A DNA stretch of 64,000 nt from Deltaproteobacteria bacterium. GTDB lineage: Bacteria > Myxococcota_A > Polyangia > JACPQR01. The notes under the pieces were generated by a model. That model saw only the letters and a program-made list of their open reading frames with translations. It searched no databases and was not told the origin of the DNA. The stretch spans positions 1 through 64,000 of the forward strand of contig JACPQR010000200.1 in NCBI GenBank assembly GCA_016190375.1, written 5' to 3'. Below, in pieces: positions 38,420 to 47,629 of the stretch; position 1 is the first letter of the stretch, and each line of letters begins with the position of its first letter. Both the position numbers and the translations under genes were made by a program.

Positions 38420-39649
38420 ATGCCCAGAAGCCTCCTGGTAGCTCTGTCTGCAGCGCTCTGCCTGACGGGTTGTCCCGACGACGCGGGGTTCTTCGGGCTC
38501 GGCGCTGGCCAGTCCGCCGAGGGCGACGACCCGTACTACTGCTGCGATCCGGACGAGTACCCCTGCCTGTGCGAGGGGTACTGGCACTGCACGGAGGGAG
38601 AGGCCGGGAAGACCTGCCGGCAGCCGAACCCCGGGATGCCCGACGACGGAGGCACGGGACCGTGGAGCTGCGGTTACCAGGGCGAGACCATCGTCTGCGC
38701 GGGCCGCGAGGACGAGCATCCCGAGGCGGGCCTGCAGGGCGGCTGGAGCTGCACGACCGAGGGCGAGATGGTCGAGTGCTCGAGGTCGACCGAGGGCGAG
38801 GACTTCCCGACCGGCGAGGGCGAAGGGCCATGGGACTGCAGCTTCTCGTCGGGAGGTGGTCTGCGCGCGTGCACCGAGTCGAGCGGCGTGGGCGGCGAGG
38901 GGTGGGAGTGCTCGGTCTCGTGGGACGGCTCCACCGTCTGCGTCGACGAGACGCCCGATGTGCCCGACGGCGAGGGATGGATCTGCACCCAGGCGGCAGG
39001 GCGTGACGTCTGCGAGTCGGACCACTTCCCGGCCGGAGGTGGCGGGTCGGGCTGGAGCTGCAATCAGAACGGCGAGGTCGTGCGCTGCGAGTCGGATGGG
39101 GCGCAGGAGCCCGAGGGAGGCGCGGGCGCCCCCTGGAGCTGCTACTGGGGCGAGGGTGCCTCCGAGCTGACCTGCATCCAGCGTGGAAACCTCGACGGCG
39201 GCGAGGTCGGTAACGGGAACGGTGGCGGCAACGACGGGGGTGGCGGCGGCAGCCCGGGAGGCGAAGGCGGCGGCGGTGGTGAAGGGGGCGGCGGTGGTGG
39301 AGGCGGGGGGGACGACGACGGAGGTGGACAGGAGTGCGAATGTCCTCCGGATGCCTGGCGCTACTGCGACACCCCCATGTACTGCTCCTGGGGAATGCAG
39401 GAATGCCAGCAGATCGACGGCAAGTCCCGGTGGGGGCTGTGCGTCGAGGACGAGAGGGTCCCGGCCGCTTGCTGGAACGGGGAGATGTTCGACGCGGAGG
39501 CGGAGCAGTGCGCGCTCGACGAGGGCTACTGCGTGCAGGACTTCTGGGACCTCGACCGCGACGGCGACTCGAACGAGACCCTGGGGGACGACTGCCCGGA
39601 GGTGGGCCAGTGCATCGGCGGAGGGAACGACTGGGGCGGCTGGTTCTAG
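38420..39649 (+). CDS. Lipoprotein with seven W-x-C ... C repeats
   Basis: The 409-residue protein has a lipoprotein signal (VALSAALCLTGCPDD) and an AAGGAG ribosome site. Residues about 80-255 hold seven units of about 25 residues, each with W-x-C then C eight to twelve residues later: WSCGYQGETIVC, WSCTTEGEMVEC, WDCSFSSGGGLRAC, WECSVSWDGSTVC, WICTQAAGRDVC, WSCNQNGEVVRC, WSCYWGEGASELTC. A Gly-rich hinge and a Cys-rich C-terminal domain follow. The repeats suggest a chain of small disulfide-bonded beta units. The function is not known; a sigma-54 promoter match lies upstream. Confidence 0.75.
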   Translation: MPRSLLVALSAALCLTGCPDDAGFFGLGAGQSAEGDDPYYCCDPDEYPCLCEGYWHCTEGEAGKTCRQPNPGMPDDGGTGPWSCGYQGETIVCAGREDEHPEAGLQGGWSCTTEGEMVECSRSTEGEDFPTGEGEGPWDCSFSSGGGLRACTESSGVGGEGWECSVSWDGSTVCVDETPDVPDGEGWICTQAAGRDVCESDHFPAGGGGSGWSCNQNGEVVRCESDGAQEPEGGAGAPWSCYWGEGASELTCIQRGNLDGGEVGNGNGGGNDGGGGGSPGGEGGGGGEGGGGGGGGGDDDGGGQECECPPDAWRYCDTPMYCSWGMQECQQIDGKSRWGLCVEDERVPAACWNGEMFDAEAEQCALDEGYCVQDFWDLDRDGDSNETLGDDCPEVGQCIGGGNDWGGWF

Positions 39650-39684
39650 CCGCCGAGCCTCTCGCGCGATCCTGAAGGGAGTCG

Positions 39685-40611
39685 CTATCTGATCCGAACC
39701 GGGAAGGTCTCGGATTGCTCGAACAGCAGCACCCCCTCATCGAGCCCAGGAGCGGCGAAGGATCGGCGCCTCACGCGGTGCATCGTCACTCGCGGCGAGA
39801 CGGCGAACGCGCCCTCCGGCACCTGCCGCAGCACCGAGGCCGGGATCACGAAGGCGCCGTCGTCGATCGCGTTGCACTCGAGGCGCATCTCCGTCCCGAG
39901 CTGGCTCCAGGTCAGATCGACACGGAGCGTGTCTCGCTGATCTCCTGGCTCCCAGCGCAGGAGCAGATCGAGCTGGCGCTCGATGGCGGCCGTTCCGAGG
40001 GTCGGATCGTCGCCGCCGACGCGGAGCACGACCAGCTCGTCGGGAGCACTTCCCACTGCTTCGAAGGAACCGATGTCGAGCGCGCCGCCTGCCAGGAACG
40101 AATAATCGGCGCCGGAGCTCCACTCGATCCCCTCGCGCTCGTCGGCGCCGTAGACGGCCCCCGACAGGACGTCGAGCAAGCCCGGGAAGCTCTGTGGCTC
40201 GAGCCGCAGCGAGCGGCTCCCGGCGCGCACGTCTATCGGTCCGACGTCGACGAGGTCGATCTCCGCGCGCCCCATCTCCTCGACCGCCACGTCGTCAGCG
40301 AGCGAGAGGGCCGTGGGCGCGTCGCACGAGTCGAGCTCGACCGGCTCGTCGAGACCGTCGATCCCCAGGATCGCCGCGACCCGCTCGCGCTCGATTCCGC
40401 TGAAACGAGCCACGCGTCCGCTCATCTCGAAGTGCTCGTACCGCGAGCTCGGCAGCTCGCCGTCGAACCTCGCGCGCTCGACCAGGAGCACCGCGAAGCT
40501 GCCACGGGCCTCCGGTCCAGCCTCGGGCACGGCGTCATCGCCGGAGCACCCGATCGGTCCCTGGATCGAGGCCACGACGCAGGACCAGGCAATGGCGCGC
40601 GCGACGTACAC
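39685..40611 (-). CDS. Lipoprotein, unknown function
   Basis: A GTG start gives 308 residues with a lipoprotein signal (AIAWSCVVASIQGPIGCSG). The mature protein is acidic and beta-rich (SFAVLLVERARFDGEL, IDLVDVGPIDVRAGSRSLRL, DTLRVDLTWSQLGTEMRLEC), which could be a jelly-roll-like fold. No family is recognised. It is convergent with the repeat lipoprotein (35 bp apart) and divergent from the giant TPR gene. Confidence 0.65.
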   Translation of the reverse strand: MYVARAIAWSCVVASIQGPIGCSGDDAVPEAGPEARGSFAVLLVERARFDGELPSSRYEHFEMSGRVARFSGIERERVAAILGIDGLDEPVELDSCDAPTALSLADDVAVEEMGRAEIDLVDVGPIDVRAGSRSLRLEPQSFPGLLDVLSGAVYGADEREGIEWSSGADYSFLAGGALDIGSFEAVGSAPDELVVLRVGGDDPTLGTAAIERQLDLLLRWEPGDQRDTLRVDLTWSQLGTEMRLECNAIDDGAFVIPASVLRQVPEGAFAVSPRVTMHRVRRRSFAAPGLDEGVLLFEQSETFPVRIR

Positions 40612-40917
40612 GACGACTCCGTTGAGTATATTCAGCTAGCCACCGAGCGGCAACAACACGGCTGTCCACAGGCGCACGCACGGCGACCGACCCGAGCGAC
40701 CCGCACCGTGCAGCGCTCCAGCCTCCTCGCAATTCCGCGGGAGAGAGCCCGCGCGCCTTGGCGTTTCCTCGGCCTCCGGGCGCACGCCACGTTCCCGAGG
40801 GGCACTTGGCGTGTTCCAGGCCCGGCACGACACCTCCCCGACCCGCGGGATTGCAGTGGATTCCGCTGGCCCGGCCCCTGCACCGAAAGGACAGGCGACG
40901 AGCGCGGAGGTCTCCCC
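40612..40917. other. Divergent intergenic region of the lipoprotein and giant TPR gene
   Basis: About 306 bp. It carries the sigma-54 promoter candidate at 40866-40882 and a second weaker GG-N10-GC pair near 40806. A CTGTCCACA near 40667 resembles a DnaA box with two changes but is alone, so it is not taken as an origin. No gene is seen. Confidence 0.4.
40866..40882 (+). promoter_or_regulatory. Candidate sigma-54 promoter of the giant TPR gene
   Basis: CTGGCCCGGCCCCTGCA matches the sigma-54 consensus YTGGCACGNNNNTTGCW except for two positions, and the GG-GC spacing is right. Predicted start near 40892, 26 nt before the ATG at 40918; a GGAGG lies between. Confidence 0.55.
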
Positions 40918-43900
40918 ATGGATCGAGAGAACACGGCGAGCGAGGCTTCGGGAGTCGAGGAGCTCGTCGCGAGGCTCGTCCTCGAGGCCGGCTCGCTCGA
41001 GGTCGTAGGCGAGATCGAACGGAGGATCGACACGCGAGAAGGCTGGATCGAGGTCCTGACTCGCTGCGCCGATCTCGCGCCATCGGCGCCGCCTGCCTCC
41101 CGGCGGGAGCTCTGCCTGCAGCTGGGGAGCTGGTACCTGGTGAAGGTCCAATCGCCTCGATTCGCCGCCTCCTGCTTCGATTGGGTGCTCGGGCTGGATC
41201 CCGAGGATCCCCGCGCCCTGCGGGGTATGGTGGCGGCTTGCACGGAGATCGGCGATCCGGCCCGCCTCGAGGCGGCCCTCGCCGCTGCGGCCGAGCGCCA
41301 TCCCTCGCCGATCGAGCGAGCGAGCGCGTGGATCGCGCTCGGCCAGATCGCCGCATCGCGCGGCGCCGAGGAGGCCGCCGAGTCGGCGTTGCGTGCGGCC
41401 CTCTCCGTTGCCCCGGCCTACCGGCCCGCGCACGAGGCGCTGGCGCAGCATCTGACCGCGAGCGGGCGCGCTGGCGAGGCACGCGACGCGCTCACGGAGC
41501 TGGCCTTCCTTCCGGCTGCGCCGGCGACGCGCTCCGCCGTCTGGATCGAGATCGCGCGGCTGTCCGAGGGCCTCGAGGATGCCACTGCCGCGGCAGACGC
41601 CTATCGCCAGGCGCTGATCCTCGATCCGCAGAGCGAGATCGCAGCTCGCGGCGTGGATCGCCACGGAGCGAGCGGGGCGGGTCGCGAGGACACGATAGGC
41701 CTCTTCGAAGCCGAGCTGGAGGGCAACCGGTCGGAGCGTGAGCGAATCGGGCTCCGCTACCGCCTCGCCGCCCTTCACGAGGCGGCGGGCGCGTTCGACG
41801 ATGCGACACGCGTGCTGGAGGAGATCGTGGCTCGCGCCCCCGACGAGCGCCGAGCGACCTCCGAGCTGGCCCGGCTCTACAGAGCGCGGAGCGCCTGGCG
41901 CAAGCTCGCCGAGACGACGTTGCGTCAGACCGAGCAGGCGCGAGACCGAGAAGAACGTGTAGGGCTATTCCTGGTCGCCGCGGACCTCTACGCAACCCAC
42001 CTCGATGCCACACCCCAGGCAATCGAGCTCTCGCGCGAGGCGCTTGCCATCGCACCCGACGATGCCCAGGCCCTCGACGCGCTCGCGCGGTACAGCGAGA
42101 AATGTGGCGACCACGACCGAGCGCTCGACGCGCTCGACCGCTGTCGTCGGGTGACCCCGCGGCTGAGCCGGCGCGCGAGCCTCTGGATGCGAACAGCGGA
42201 CATCCTCTCCGCGCGCGGCGATTGCGCCGGCGAGCAGGATGCCCTTCGCCAGGCGACGAGAGACGACCCGCACCTTCGCGAGGCGCACGACCGACTGGCC
42301 GCGCACCGCCGGTCGGACGGCGACGCGGAGGGCGCCGCCCGGCATCTCGCGGCCGCTGCCGACCTGTCCGAGGGGATCGAGCGCGCGACGCGCCTCGCGG
42401 ATCTGGCCGCCGTCGAGCTGGGCGAGCTGTCCTTGGCCGAGGCTGCGGCCGAGCACCTCGCGGAGGCGGCCACGCTCCGGCCCGACGACTTGATCCTGGC
42501 GGAACGCGTGGTCTGCGCCCAGTTCGAGGCGGGCCGTCCAGAAGCGGCGCGGCCGCAGCTCGTCAAGCTCACCGAGGCGGTCGGCGATCGTCGTGGTGAG
42601 CGGGCATGGAAGCTCTGGAGCCAGCTCGCTCGGGCTCACAGGGCCGCCGGAGACTCCTGGCAGGAGCTCGCAGCCCTGAGGCGGGCCTTCGACGCCGACC
42701 CCCGCCGACCGGAGACGACCGTCGCACTGGCCGACCTCTACTCGGCGTCCGGTGACCACGAGAGCGCAGCTCCCCTGTACGAGAGGGCATGGGCTCAGGT
42801 GGAGGGCTCGCCCAAAGGTGAGATCGCCCTCAAGGCGGCCGCCGCTCGCCAGGAGCACGGCGACGACGTCCGCGCCGCGACCTGGTACCGCCGCGCGCTC
42901 GAGGCGGACCCGCAGTGTCTCGACGCGATGATCGGCGTCGCGCGGTCCCACCGCCAGCGCTGCGAGTGGAGGCGTGCCGCGGACCTCGAGGAGCAGATCG
43001 CCGAGCGCCAGGAAGGCGCCGAGCGGGTCGCGACTCTCGTCGAGCTGGCGGACCTCTGCGAGCACCACCTGCGCGACGGCGCTCGCGCCGCCAGGCTCCT
43101 CGCCGCGGCGATCGAGATGGGCGGCGGATCGCGCCCGCTCCTCGTGCGCCTCCTCGGCTTGCAGTCGGCGTCGGGGAGCTTCCGCGAGGCGCTCGACACG
43201 CTCGACCGCCTGGATCAGATCGAGGACGACCGCATCGTGGCAGCGCGGGTCAACGTCACCCGCGCGAGGATCCTGCGCGACGAGCTCCGCAACGTTCACG
43301 GCGCCGCGGCCGCTTTCGAGCGGGCACTGGATCTCGACCCCAGGGATGCCGCGGGAGCTTTCAACGAGCTGTGCGCGTTGTGGGCGCAGCGCTCGCGCGA
43401 CGACGAGGTCGCGGGCGCCTACCGCCGGATGATCGACCGCCTCTCCGACGACCCCGATCGACGCCGCATGCTCTGCGACGAGCTCGGATCCCTCTTCCGC
43501 GACGAGATGGGCGACCACGCGGGCGCGTACGCCGCCTACACCGAGGCCATGGCGCTCGATCCCGGTAACCTCGCCAGGCTCGGCATCATGGCTGATCTCG
43601 CCGAGCGGCTGGGCAACCACGAGGACGCCGTGGCCCTGCACCAGCGGCTCGTCCGGCGACCGCCTGCCCCCCCCACGAGCCTTCGAGCGCTCCGCCGCAT
43701 CCACGCCGCGATCGGCGACGTCGTCGGCGCGAGCTGGGCCGCCGCCGCCCTCGTCGTGCTCGACGAGGCGGACGAGGACGACCTTCTGGCGTTCGCCGCC
43801 ACGCGGGACGAGGTGCGGCCGCCTCAGGGGCTGCTCGCCGAGGCCGACTGGCTGGGCCAGCTCATCCATCCCGACGCGGATCCGCGCGTCGGCAAGCTCC

Positions 43901-44703
43901 TGCAGATCGTCGCGCCCGCCGTGCACGCGGTGCGCGCCGCTCCCGGCGAGGAGTTTGCCATCGCGGGCGAGCGGCCGCTGCCCCCGTCGCTCGAGGCGAT
44001 GTTCGGCTGGGCGTCGTCGATGCTGGGCATCGGCCGTCCGGTCGTGCGCTCGTGCGGGGGCGCTTCAGCACCCGATGGCATAGGTCTTCTGTTCGCGCGC
44101 GTACCCGTCTCGATCGTGGGCCCGATCGAGGCTCGCCACCGCACCGAGGACTGCGCGTTCCTGATCGGGCACCACCTCGCCAGCTACCGCGCCGAGCACT
44201 TTCTCGCGCGGCTGGTACCCGATCCGAACGAGCTCTGCGCGATCGCGCTCGCGGCCGCGAAGATCGTCGACTCGCGGTTGCGAGCCCCGATCGAGCTGAC
44301 CGAGCGGGTGGCGGCGTGGGCCGAGCGGCTGTACCTCGGCCTCGATCCCGAGGCGCGCTCACGCCTCTCTCGCGTGGTGCCGCTCCTCGACGTCCCGGTC
44401 GACGTGCCCCTGGTCGCGAAGTGGCTCCGCGGCGCGGAGCTGACGGCCGTTCGCGCGGGGCTACTGACCTCGAGCGACCTGTGCGCGGCGGCGCGACAGG
44501 TGCGTCGGCTCCACGCCAGTGACCCGCACCTGCGCGACGCGGCCTTGCAGGACCTGGTGGCCTTCGCCGCGTCGAACGAGCACCTCGCGCTCAGGGCCCG
44601 CCTCGGTCAGCGAACGGTGGCGCCGCGGCCGTCGCGACCTCCGGTCGGCACGAGCCGTTCTCGCAAGGCCACGCCCCGCCCGACCTCCAACGCTGCGATG
44701 TGA
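40918..44703 (+). CDS. Giant TPR-repeat protein (1261 residues)
   Basis: This cytoplasmic protein has no signal peptide. Its first 900 residues are helical TPR-like repeats (WLGLDPEDPRALRGMVAAC, AYRQALILDPQSEIAARG, YRRALEADPQCLDAMIGVA, FERALDLDPRDAAGAFNEL and others). The last 350 residues form a separate domain (LFARVPVSIVGPIEARHR, FLIGHHLASYRAEHFLARL) seen at the end of several long myxobacterial TPR proteins of unknown role. The ATG was chosen for its GGAGG site; the open frame upstream is antisense to the divergent lipoprotein. Repeat B follows the stop. Confidence 0.8.
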   Translation: MDRENTASEASGVEELVARLVLEAGSLEVVGEIERRIDTREGWIEVLTRCADLAPSAPPASRRELCLQLGSWYLVKVQSPRFAASCFDWVLGLDPEDPRALRGMVAACTEIGDPARLEAALAAAAERHPSPIERASAWIALGQIAASRGAEEAAESALRAALSVAPAYRPAHEALAQHLTASGRAGEARDALTELAFLPAAPATRSAVWIEIARLSEGLEDATAAADAYRQALILDPQSEIAARGVDRHGASGAGREDTIGLFEAELEGNRSERERIGLRYRLAALHEAAGAFDDATRVLEEIVARAPDERRATSELARLYRARSAWRKLAETTLRQTEQARDREERVGLFLVAADLYATHLDATPQAIELSREALAIAPDDAQALDALARYSEKCGDHDRALDALDRCRRVTPRLSRRASLWMRTADILSARGDCAGEQDALRQATRDDPHLREAHDRLAAHRRSDGDAEGAARHLAAAADLSEGIERATRLADLAAVELGELSLAEAAAEHLAEAATLRPDDLILAERVVCAQFEAGRPEAARPQLVKLTEAVGDRRGERAWKLWSQLARAHRAAGDSWQELAALRRAFDADPRRPETTVALADLYSASGDHESAAPLYERAWAQVEGSPKGEIALKAAAARQEHGDDVRAATWYRRALEADPQCLDAMIGVARSHRQRCEWRRAADLEEQIAERQEGAERVATLVELADLCEHHLRDGARAARLLAAAIEMGGGSRPLLVRLLGLQSASGSFREALDTLDRLDQIEDDRIVAARVNVTRARILRDELRNVHGAAAAFERALDLDPRDAAGAFNELCALWAQRSRDDEVAGAYRRMIDRLSDDPDRRRMLCDELGSLFRDEMGDHAGAYAAYTEAMALDPGNLARLGIMADLAERLGNHEDAVALHQRLVRRPPAPPTSLRALRRIHAAIGDVVGASWAAAALVVLDEADEDDLLAFAATRDEVRPPQGLLAEADWLGQLIHPDADPRVGKLLQIVAPAVHAVRAAPGEEFAIAGERPLPPSLEAMFGWASSMLGIGRPVVRSCGGASAPDGIGLLFARVPVSIVGPIEARHRTEDCAFLIGHHLASYRAEHFLARLVPDPNELCAIALAAAKIVDSRLRAPIELTERVAAWAERLYLGLDPEARSRLSRVVPLLDVPVDVPLVAKWLRGAELTAVRAGLLTSSDLCAAARQVRRLHASDPHLRDAALQDLVAFAASNEHLALRARLGQRTVAPRPSRPPVGTSRSRKATPRPTSNAAM

Positions 44704-44716
44704 TCGCACCCGCCCT

Positions 44717-44962
44717 GCTCGGGGTCATAGAGCGGGGAGGCGGCTCGCTGCCGCTCGCGCCTCCCCGCACCCCACCTCGCTCCTGGGCTCCCGTTGGGTT
44801 CCCGTGGCGGCGGAGCGTAGCGGAGCCGGGGCCCACGGGACTGCCGGAGCGGAGCGGAGGCGGGGCCCACGGGACCGGGCAAAGCCCGCCTGCCCTCGCC
44901 CTTCCGGCGCGCGCCGCAGGATCTTCGCACCGCGCGACGATTGCCGGAGGTAGTAGATCAGG
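44717..44962 (-). repeat. Dispersed 246-bp repeat, copy B, at a convergent junction
   Basis: Nearly identical to 32447-32658 but with about 34 extra bases (GGAGCGGAGCGGAGG and a second GGGGCCCACGGGAC), which duplicate the adjacent core. As in copy A, the element begins shortly after the plus-strand stop and includes the TGA of the minus-strand gene in TGATCTACTACC. Confidence 0.85.
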
Positions 44963-46610
44963 GCGCCGGCTCGACCCAGAGCGTGAGCCAGCCGCTCGGG
45001 CGGCCCGAAGCGTCGGTCAGGTGCAGAGGGAGGGTGACCTCGCCGGCTCGCGCGGGCAGCTCCCTGGCCTCGAGCGAGGCGGAACCGATCGGATCGTCGA
45101 ACGCGGCGTCCTCGTCGACGACGTCGAACCGCAGGCGGGTCGTCCCGGCTCTGTCCACGGGCTGGTCCAGCGGTACGTCGAAGGCGACGTTGTAGCGATC
45201 GGCCATCACGGGCGTGCGCGCCGCGAGGACGCTGCCGCGATAGACGACGACGAACACGTCGGGAACCGGGCCGTTGGCCACGTCCCACGGGTCGCCGTCG
45301 GGCTGTCGCTCCATCACGCGGACCGAGCGGATCTTCACTCGCGCTCGCGTCGAGACCGAGGGGGCAGTCGGCCCCGCGGGCTGTGGGCCATCGCCGTTGC
45401 GAACGACCGCGGGCGTCGTCACGGCCGGCCCGGCGCCCGCCGGCACGACGTGCGCCACGACGACCTCGTTCGAGCGGCGCTCGGGCGTCGCCTCGCGCAC
45501 CAGAATCCTCGCGCGCGATGGATCCGGGGCGCCAGGGATCGTCGACAGTACCAGGTAGCGGGCGCAGTCGCCCTCCCCGAGATCGAGCGTGGCCTCCCCG
45601 CCGGGATCGACGCGGAACACGGTCTGGGACTCGAAGGTCGCCGCGGCGGAGCCGGCAACGCCCGGTGCGAGCGCCGTCGCGAGCGCGCTTCTCAGGGCGG
45701 GCGCGCACGCCGATCGGACCAGGACGCCGGTGCCCTGCTCGACCTCGACCCGGGCCACGAGCGGCCGGGACCTGGGCTCGAAAGGACCGAGGATGTCCAG
45801 CCCACCGGGCCAGATGCCGCTGCGCTCGTTCGCGATCCAGGTCGTGCCGTCGTCGACGATGAAGGGGCGCCTCGGTCGCTCTCCCCTGGGCAGCGCGCCG
45901 AGGAGGAAGTCGGTCTGGTGCGTTCGCACGTCGGCCGTGATCGTCATCCCCTGGGCGAGCCTCTCGCGCATCTGCGCGGCCCCGATGCCCGCGACCTGCT
46001 CGCGCGCCGCGTCGGAGGCGTAACTCGTCACCGCTCCAAGGCTCAGCGTATCGACGACCGAGGCGAACGACGAGCTCGCGGTCGCCGCCACGTTGCCGGT
46101 GGCGCTCACCCTCGCCTCGACGCCCGGTCCGCCCGTCGGGCTCAACCAGATCGTGAAGAGCTGCTCCTCGCGGTCGTACGCCACGTCGACGTCGCCGACC
46201 AGTGTCGCCGTTGCGTCGAAGAACACGTACTGGCGGACGTGGAACCCGGAGTCCTGCCGATCCAGGAACATCCAGCCAGGACCACCGAGGCTCAGCCGGA
46301 GGCGGTCGCCCTCGCGCGCGGCCGTGCACTGGCGGATCCACCAGCGGCCCGCCGCCGTCGCGCGACCGGCATCGGCGCCGGAAAGCCCCTCCTCGCCCGG
46401 CCAGCCGGGAAGCCCGACGAATCGGTCCATGACCTTCGGACACAGATCCGTGACCAGCGAGTCGGTGGCCAGCGCCCGCCAGCCTGGATCCTCGGCGGCG
46501 ACCCTCACGGGCGGCGGCGGCGTCGGGACCGCGGGCGGGGGCCTGGTCGTCGCCGTTCCGCTGCATCCAGCCAACGCGAGGCAAACGAGCGCGCGCATGG
46601 GCCAACTCAT
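44958..46610 (-). CDS. Lipoprotein with C-terminal C2-like domain
   Basis: The 550-residue protein starts MSWPMRALVCLALAGCSG, a lipoprotein signal; an alternative ATG at 46598 removes four residues. A Pro-rich linker leads to a long beta-rich region (DRLRLSLGGPGWMFLDR, LFTIWLSPTGGPGVEARV). The last 130 residues resemble a C2 domain (IRSVRVMERQ, VPDVFVVVYRGSVLAARTPV, LRFDVVDEDAAFDDPIG), which binds calcium and lipid in eukaryotes. Its stop lies in dispersed repeat B. The upstream region is shared with the DUF3006 gene. Confidence 0.7.
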   Translation of the reverse strand: MSWPMRALVCLALAGCSGTATTRPPPAVPTPPPPVRVAAEDPGWRALATDSLVTDLCPKVMDRFVGLPGWPGEEGLSGADAGRATAAGRWWIRQCTAAREGDRLRLSLGGPGWMFLDRQDSGFHVRQYVFFDATATLVGDVDVAYDREEQLFTIWLSPTGGPGVEARVSATGNVAATASSSFASVVDTLSLGAVTSYASDAAREQVAGIGAAQMRERLAQGMTITADVRTHQTDFLLGALPRGERPRRPFIVDDGTTWIANERSGIWPGGLDILGPFEPRSRPLVARVEVEQGTGVLVRSACAPALRSALATALAPGVAGSAAATFESQTVFRVDPGGEATLDLGEGDCARYLVLSTIPGAPDPSRARILVREATPERRSNEVVVAHVVPAGAGPAVTTPAVVRNGDGPQPAGPTAPSVSTRARVKIRSVRVMERQPDGDPWDVANGPVPDVFVVVYRGSVLAARTPVMADRYNVAFDVPLDQPVDRAGTTRLRFDVVDEDAAFDDPIGSASLEARELPARAGEVTLPLHLTDASGRPSGWLTLWVEPAP

Positions 46611-46775
46611 ACCGTGGAGCGCCTGCGTGATCCAGCCCGAGGGGCTGTGGGGGCGCCATGGGCTCGCGAAGTGGCGATGGCGCCACCGATCGCCATGGCG
46701 CCGGGCCCGATTGCTCTCGGATTGTCGCGAATCGTCGCGCCCGGTCCGGGCACGGTCCGTGCTTCGACGCGGTGC
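46611..46775. promoter_or_regulatory. Divergent region with nested GGCGCC dyads
   Basis: This 165-bp region between divergent genes contains GGCGAT...ATCGCC and two GGCGCC palindromes within about 35 bp near 46673-46702. It could bind a dimeric regulator. No clear promoter boxes were seen. Confidence 0.3.
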
Positions 46776-47042
46776 ATGACGTCCCTGGCCCTGGCCATCG
46801 TCCTCTCGTGCTTCCCGGTCTCGGGTTTCATCGATCGCATCGAGGGGGGCCTCGCCGTCGTCCTTCTGCCCGAAGGCCACGAGCTGCACGTACGCAGGCG
46901 ATGTCTCCCGAACGGCGCGCGCGAGGGGACGGTATTGCACCGCGGCCGGATCGACGGCCGGGCGACGCGCCGCGCCGCGCAGGAAGCCCGAGACCTGCTG
47001 GACTCGGTGACGGCTCATGGCATTCGAGGCCGGCCTCCTTGA
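46776..47042 (+). CDS. Small DUF3006-like protein
   Basis: The 88-residue product contains GFIDRIEGGLAVVLLPEG and CLPNGAREGTVLHRG, the pattern of the DUF3006 family (a small beta-barrel domain with unknown role). The N terminus has a short hydrophobic run (SLALAIVLSCFPVSG) that might be an export signal; family members usually start just before the IDR motif. The gene ends where the rpmH promoter begins (its stop overlaps the -35 box). Confidence 0.6.
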   Translation: MTSLALAIVLSCFPVSGFIDRIEGGLAVVLLPEGHELHVRRRCLPNGAREGTVLHRGRIDGRATRRAAQEARDLLDSVTAHGIRGRPP

Positions 47043-47068
47043 CACGATCCAGAGCGCATGATTGATTA
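47039..47068 (+). promoter_or_regulatory. Candidate promoter of the rpmH-rnpA-yidD-yidC-jag operon
   Basis: TTGACA at 47039-47044 is a consensus -35; TGATTA at 47063-47068 is a weak -10 at 18 bp. The start of transcription would be near 47075, with a leader of about 38 nt containing GGAGG before the GTG of rpmH. Confidence 0.45.
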
Positions 47069-47112
47069 CGCTCCCCTTGGCCCTCGGGGCCCGGATCCAG
47101 GAGGATTTCGAC

Positions 47113-47262
47113 GTGAAGCGCACCTACCAGCCCCACACGACGCGACGGAAGCGTACGCACGGCTTCCGCGCCAAGATGGCGACGAAGGGGGGGCGCGAGG
47201 TGCTGAACCGGCGCCGCCGGAAGGGCCGAAAGCGCCTGGCCACGACGGTCTACAAGAAGTAG
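47113..47262 (+). CDS. rpmH: Ribosomal protein bL34
   Basis: The 49-residue protein matches bL34 over its full length (KRTYQPHTTRRKRTHGFRAK, then RRRRKGRKRL). It is a component of the 50S subunit. The start codon is GTG with GGAGG 7 nt upstream; the open frame begins earlier but only the GTG gives the conserved N terminus. It leads the conserved rpmH-rnpA cluster. Confidence 0.96.
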   Translation: MKRTYQPHTTRRKRTHGFRAKMATKGGREVLNRRRRKGRKRLATTVYKK

Positions 47263-47272
47263 ATCCCGGTTG

Positions 47273-47629
47273 ATGGCCGAGGCATTTCCCGCCGAGCTAC
47301 GGCTGAGGAAGCGGTGCGAGTTCCTGGAGGTCCAGAGGCATGGCAAGCGGCTGCCGAGCGACGCCTTCGTCGTCCTGGCGCTCGCCCGTCCTGGGCTCCC
47401 CGCTCGCGTCGGGATCACCGTGAGCAAGAAGGTGGGCGGTGCGGTCGTCCGCAACAGGATCAAGCGCATCGTCCGGGAGGCAATCAGGCGCAACCGGGCC
47501 CTTCTGCCCGAGGGCTACGAGATCGTCATCGTGGCGCGGCGCGAGTCCGCGGACCTCGAGTACGAGCGCGCTGCCACCGAGCTCGGTCGCGCCCTGGCGC
47601 GTCTCGGGCGCGCGGGGAGGCCCGGATGA
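47273..47629 (+). CDS. rnpA: Ribonuclease P protein component
   Basis: The 118-residue protein assists the RNase P RNA in trimming tRNA 5' ends. The family signature VGITVSKKVGGAVVRNRIKR is clear, with LRKRCEFLEVQRHGKRL at the N terminus and an acidic-basic C-terminal helix. A TTG directly before the ATG is an alternative start. It ends in an ATGA overlap with yidD. Confidence 0.95.
   Translation: MAEAFPAELRLRKRCEFLEVQRHGKRLPSDAFVVLALARPGLPARVGITVSKKVGGAVVRNRIKRIVREAIRRNRALLPEGYEIVIVARRESADLEYERAATELGRALARLGRAGRPG

Noticed and set aside
40660..40680. DnaA-box-like CTGTCCACA
   Set aside because: Two mismatches, a single site, and no dnaA, AT-rich stretch or box cluster nearby.
39715..40917. 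N-terminal extension of the giant TPR gene by about 400 codons
   Set aside because: The extension is antisense to the lipoprotein gene and lacks TPR pattern; the ATG at 40918 has a strong ribosome site.
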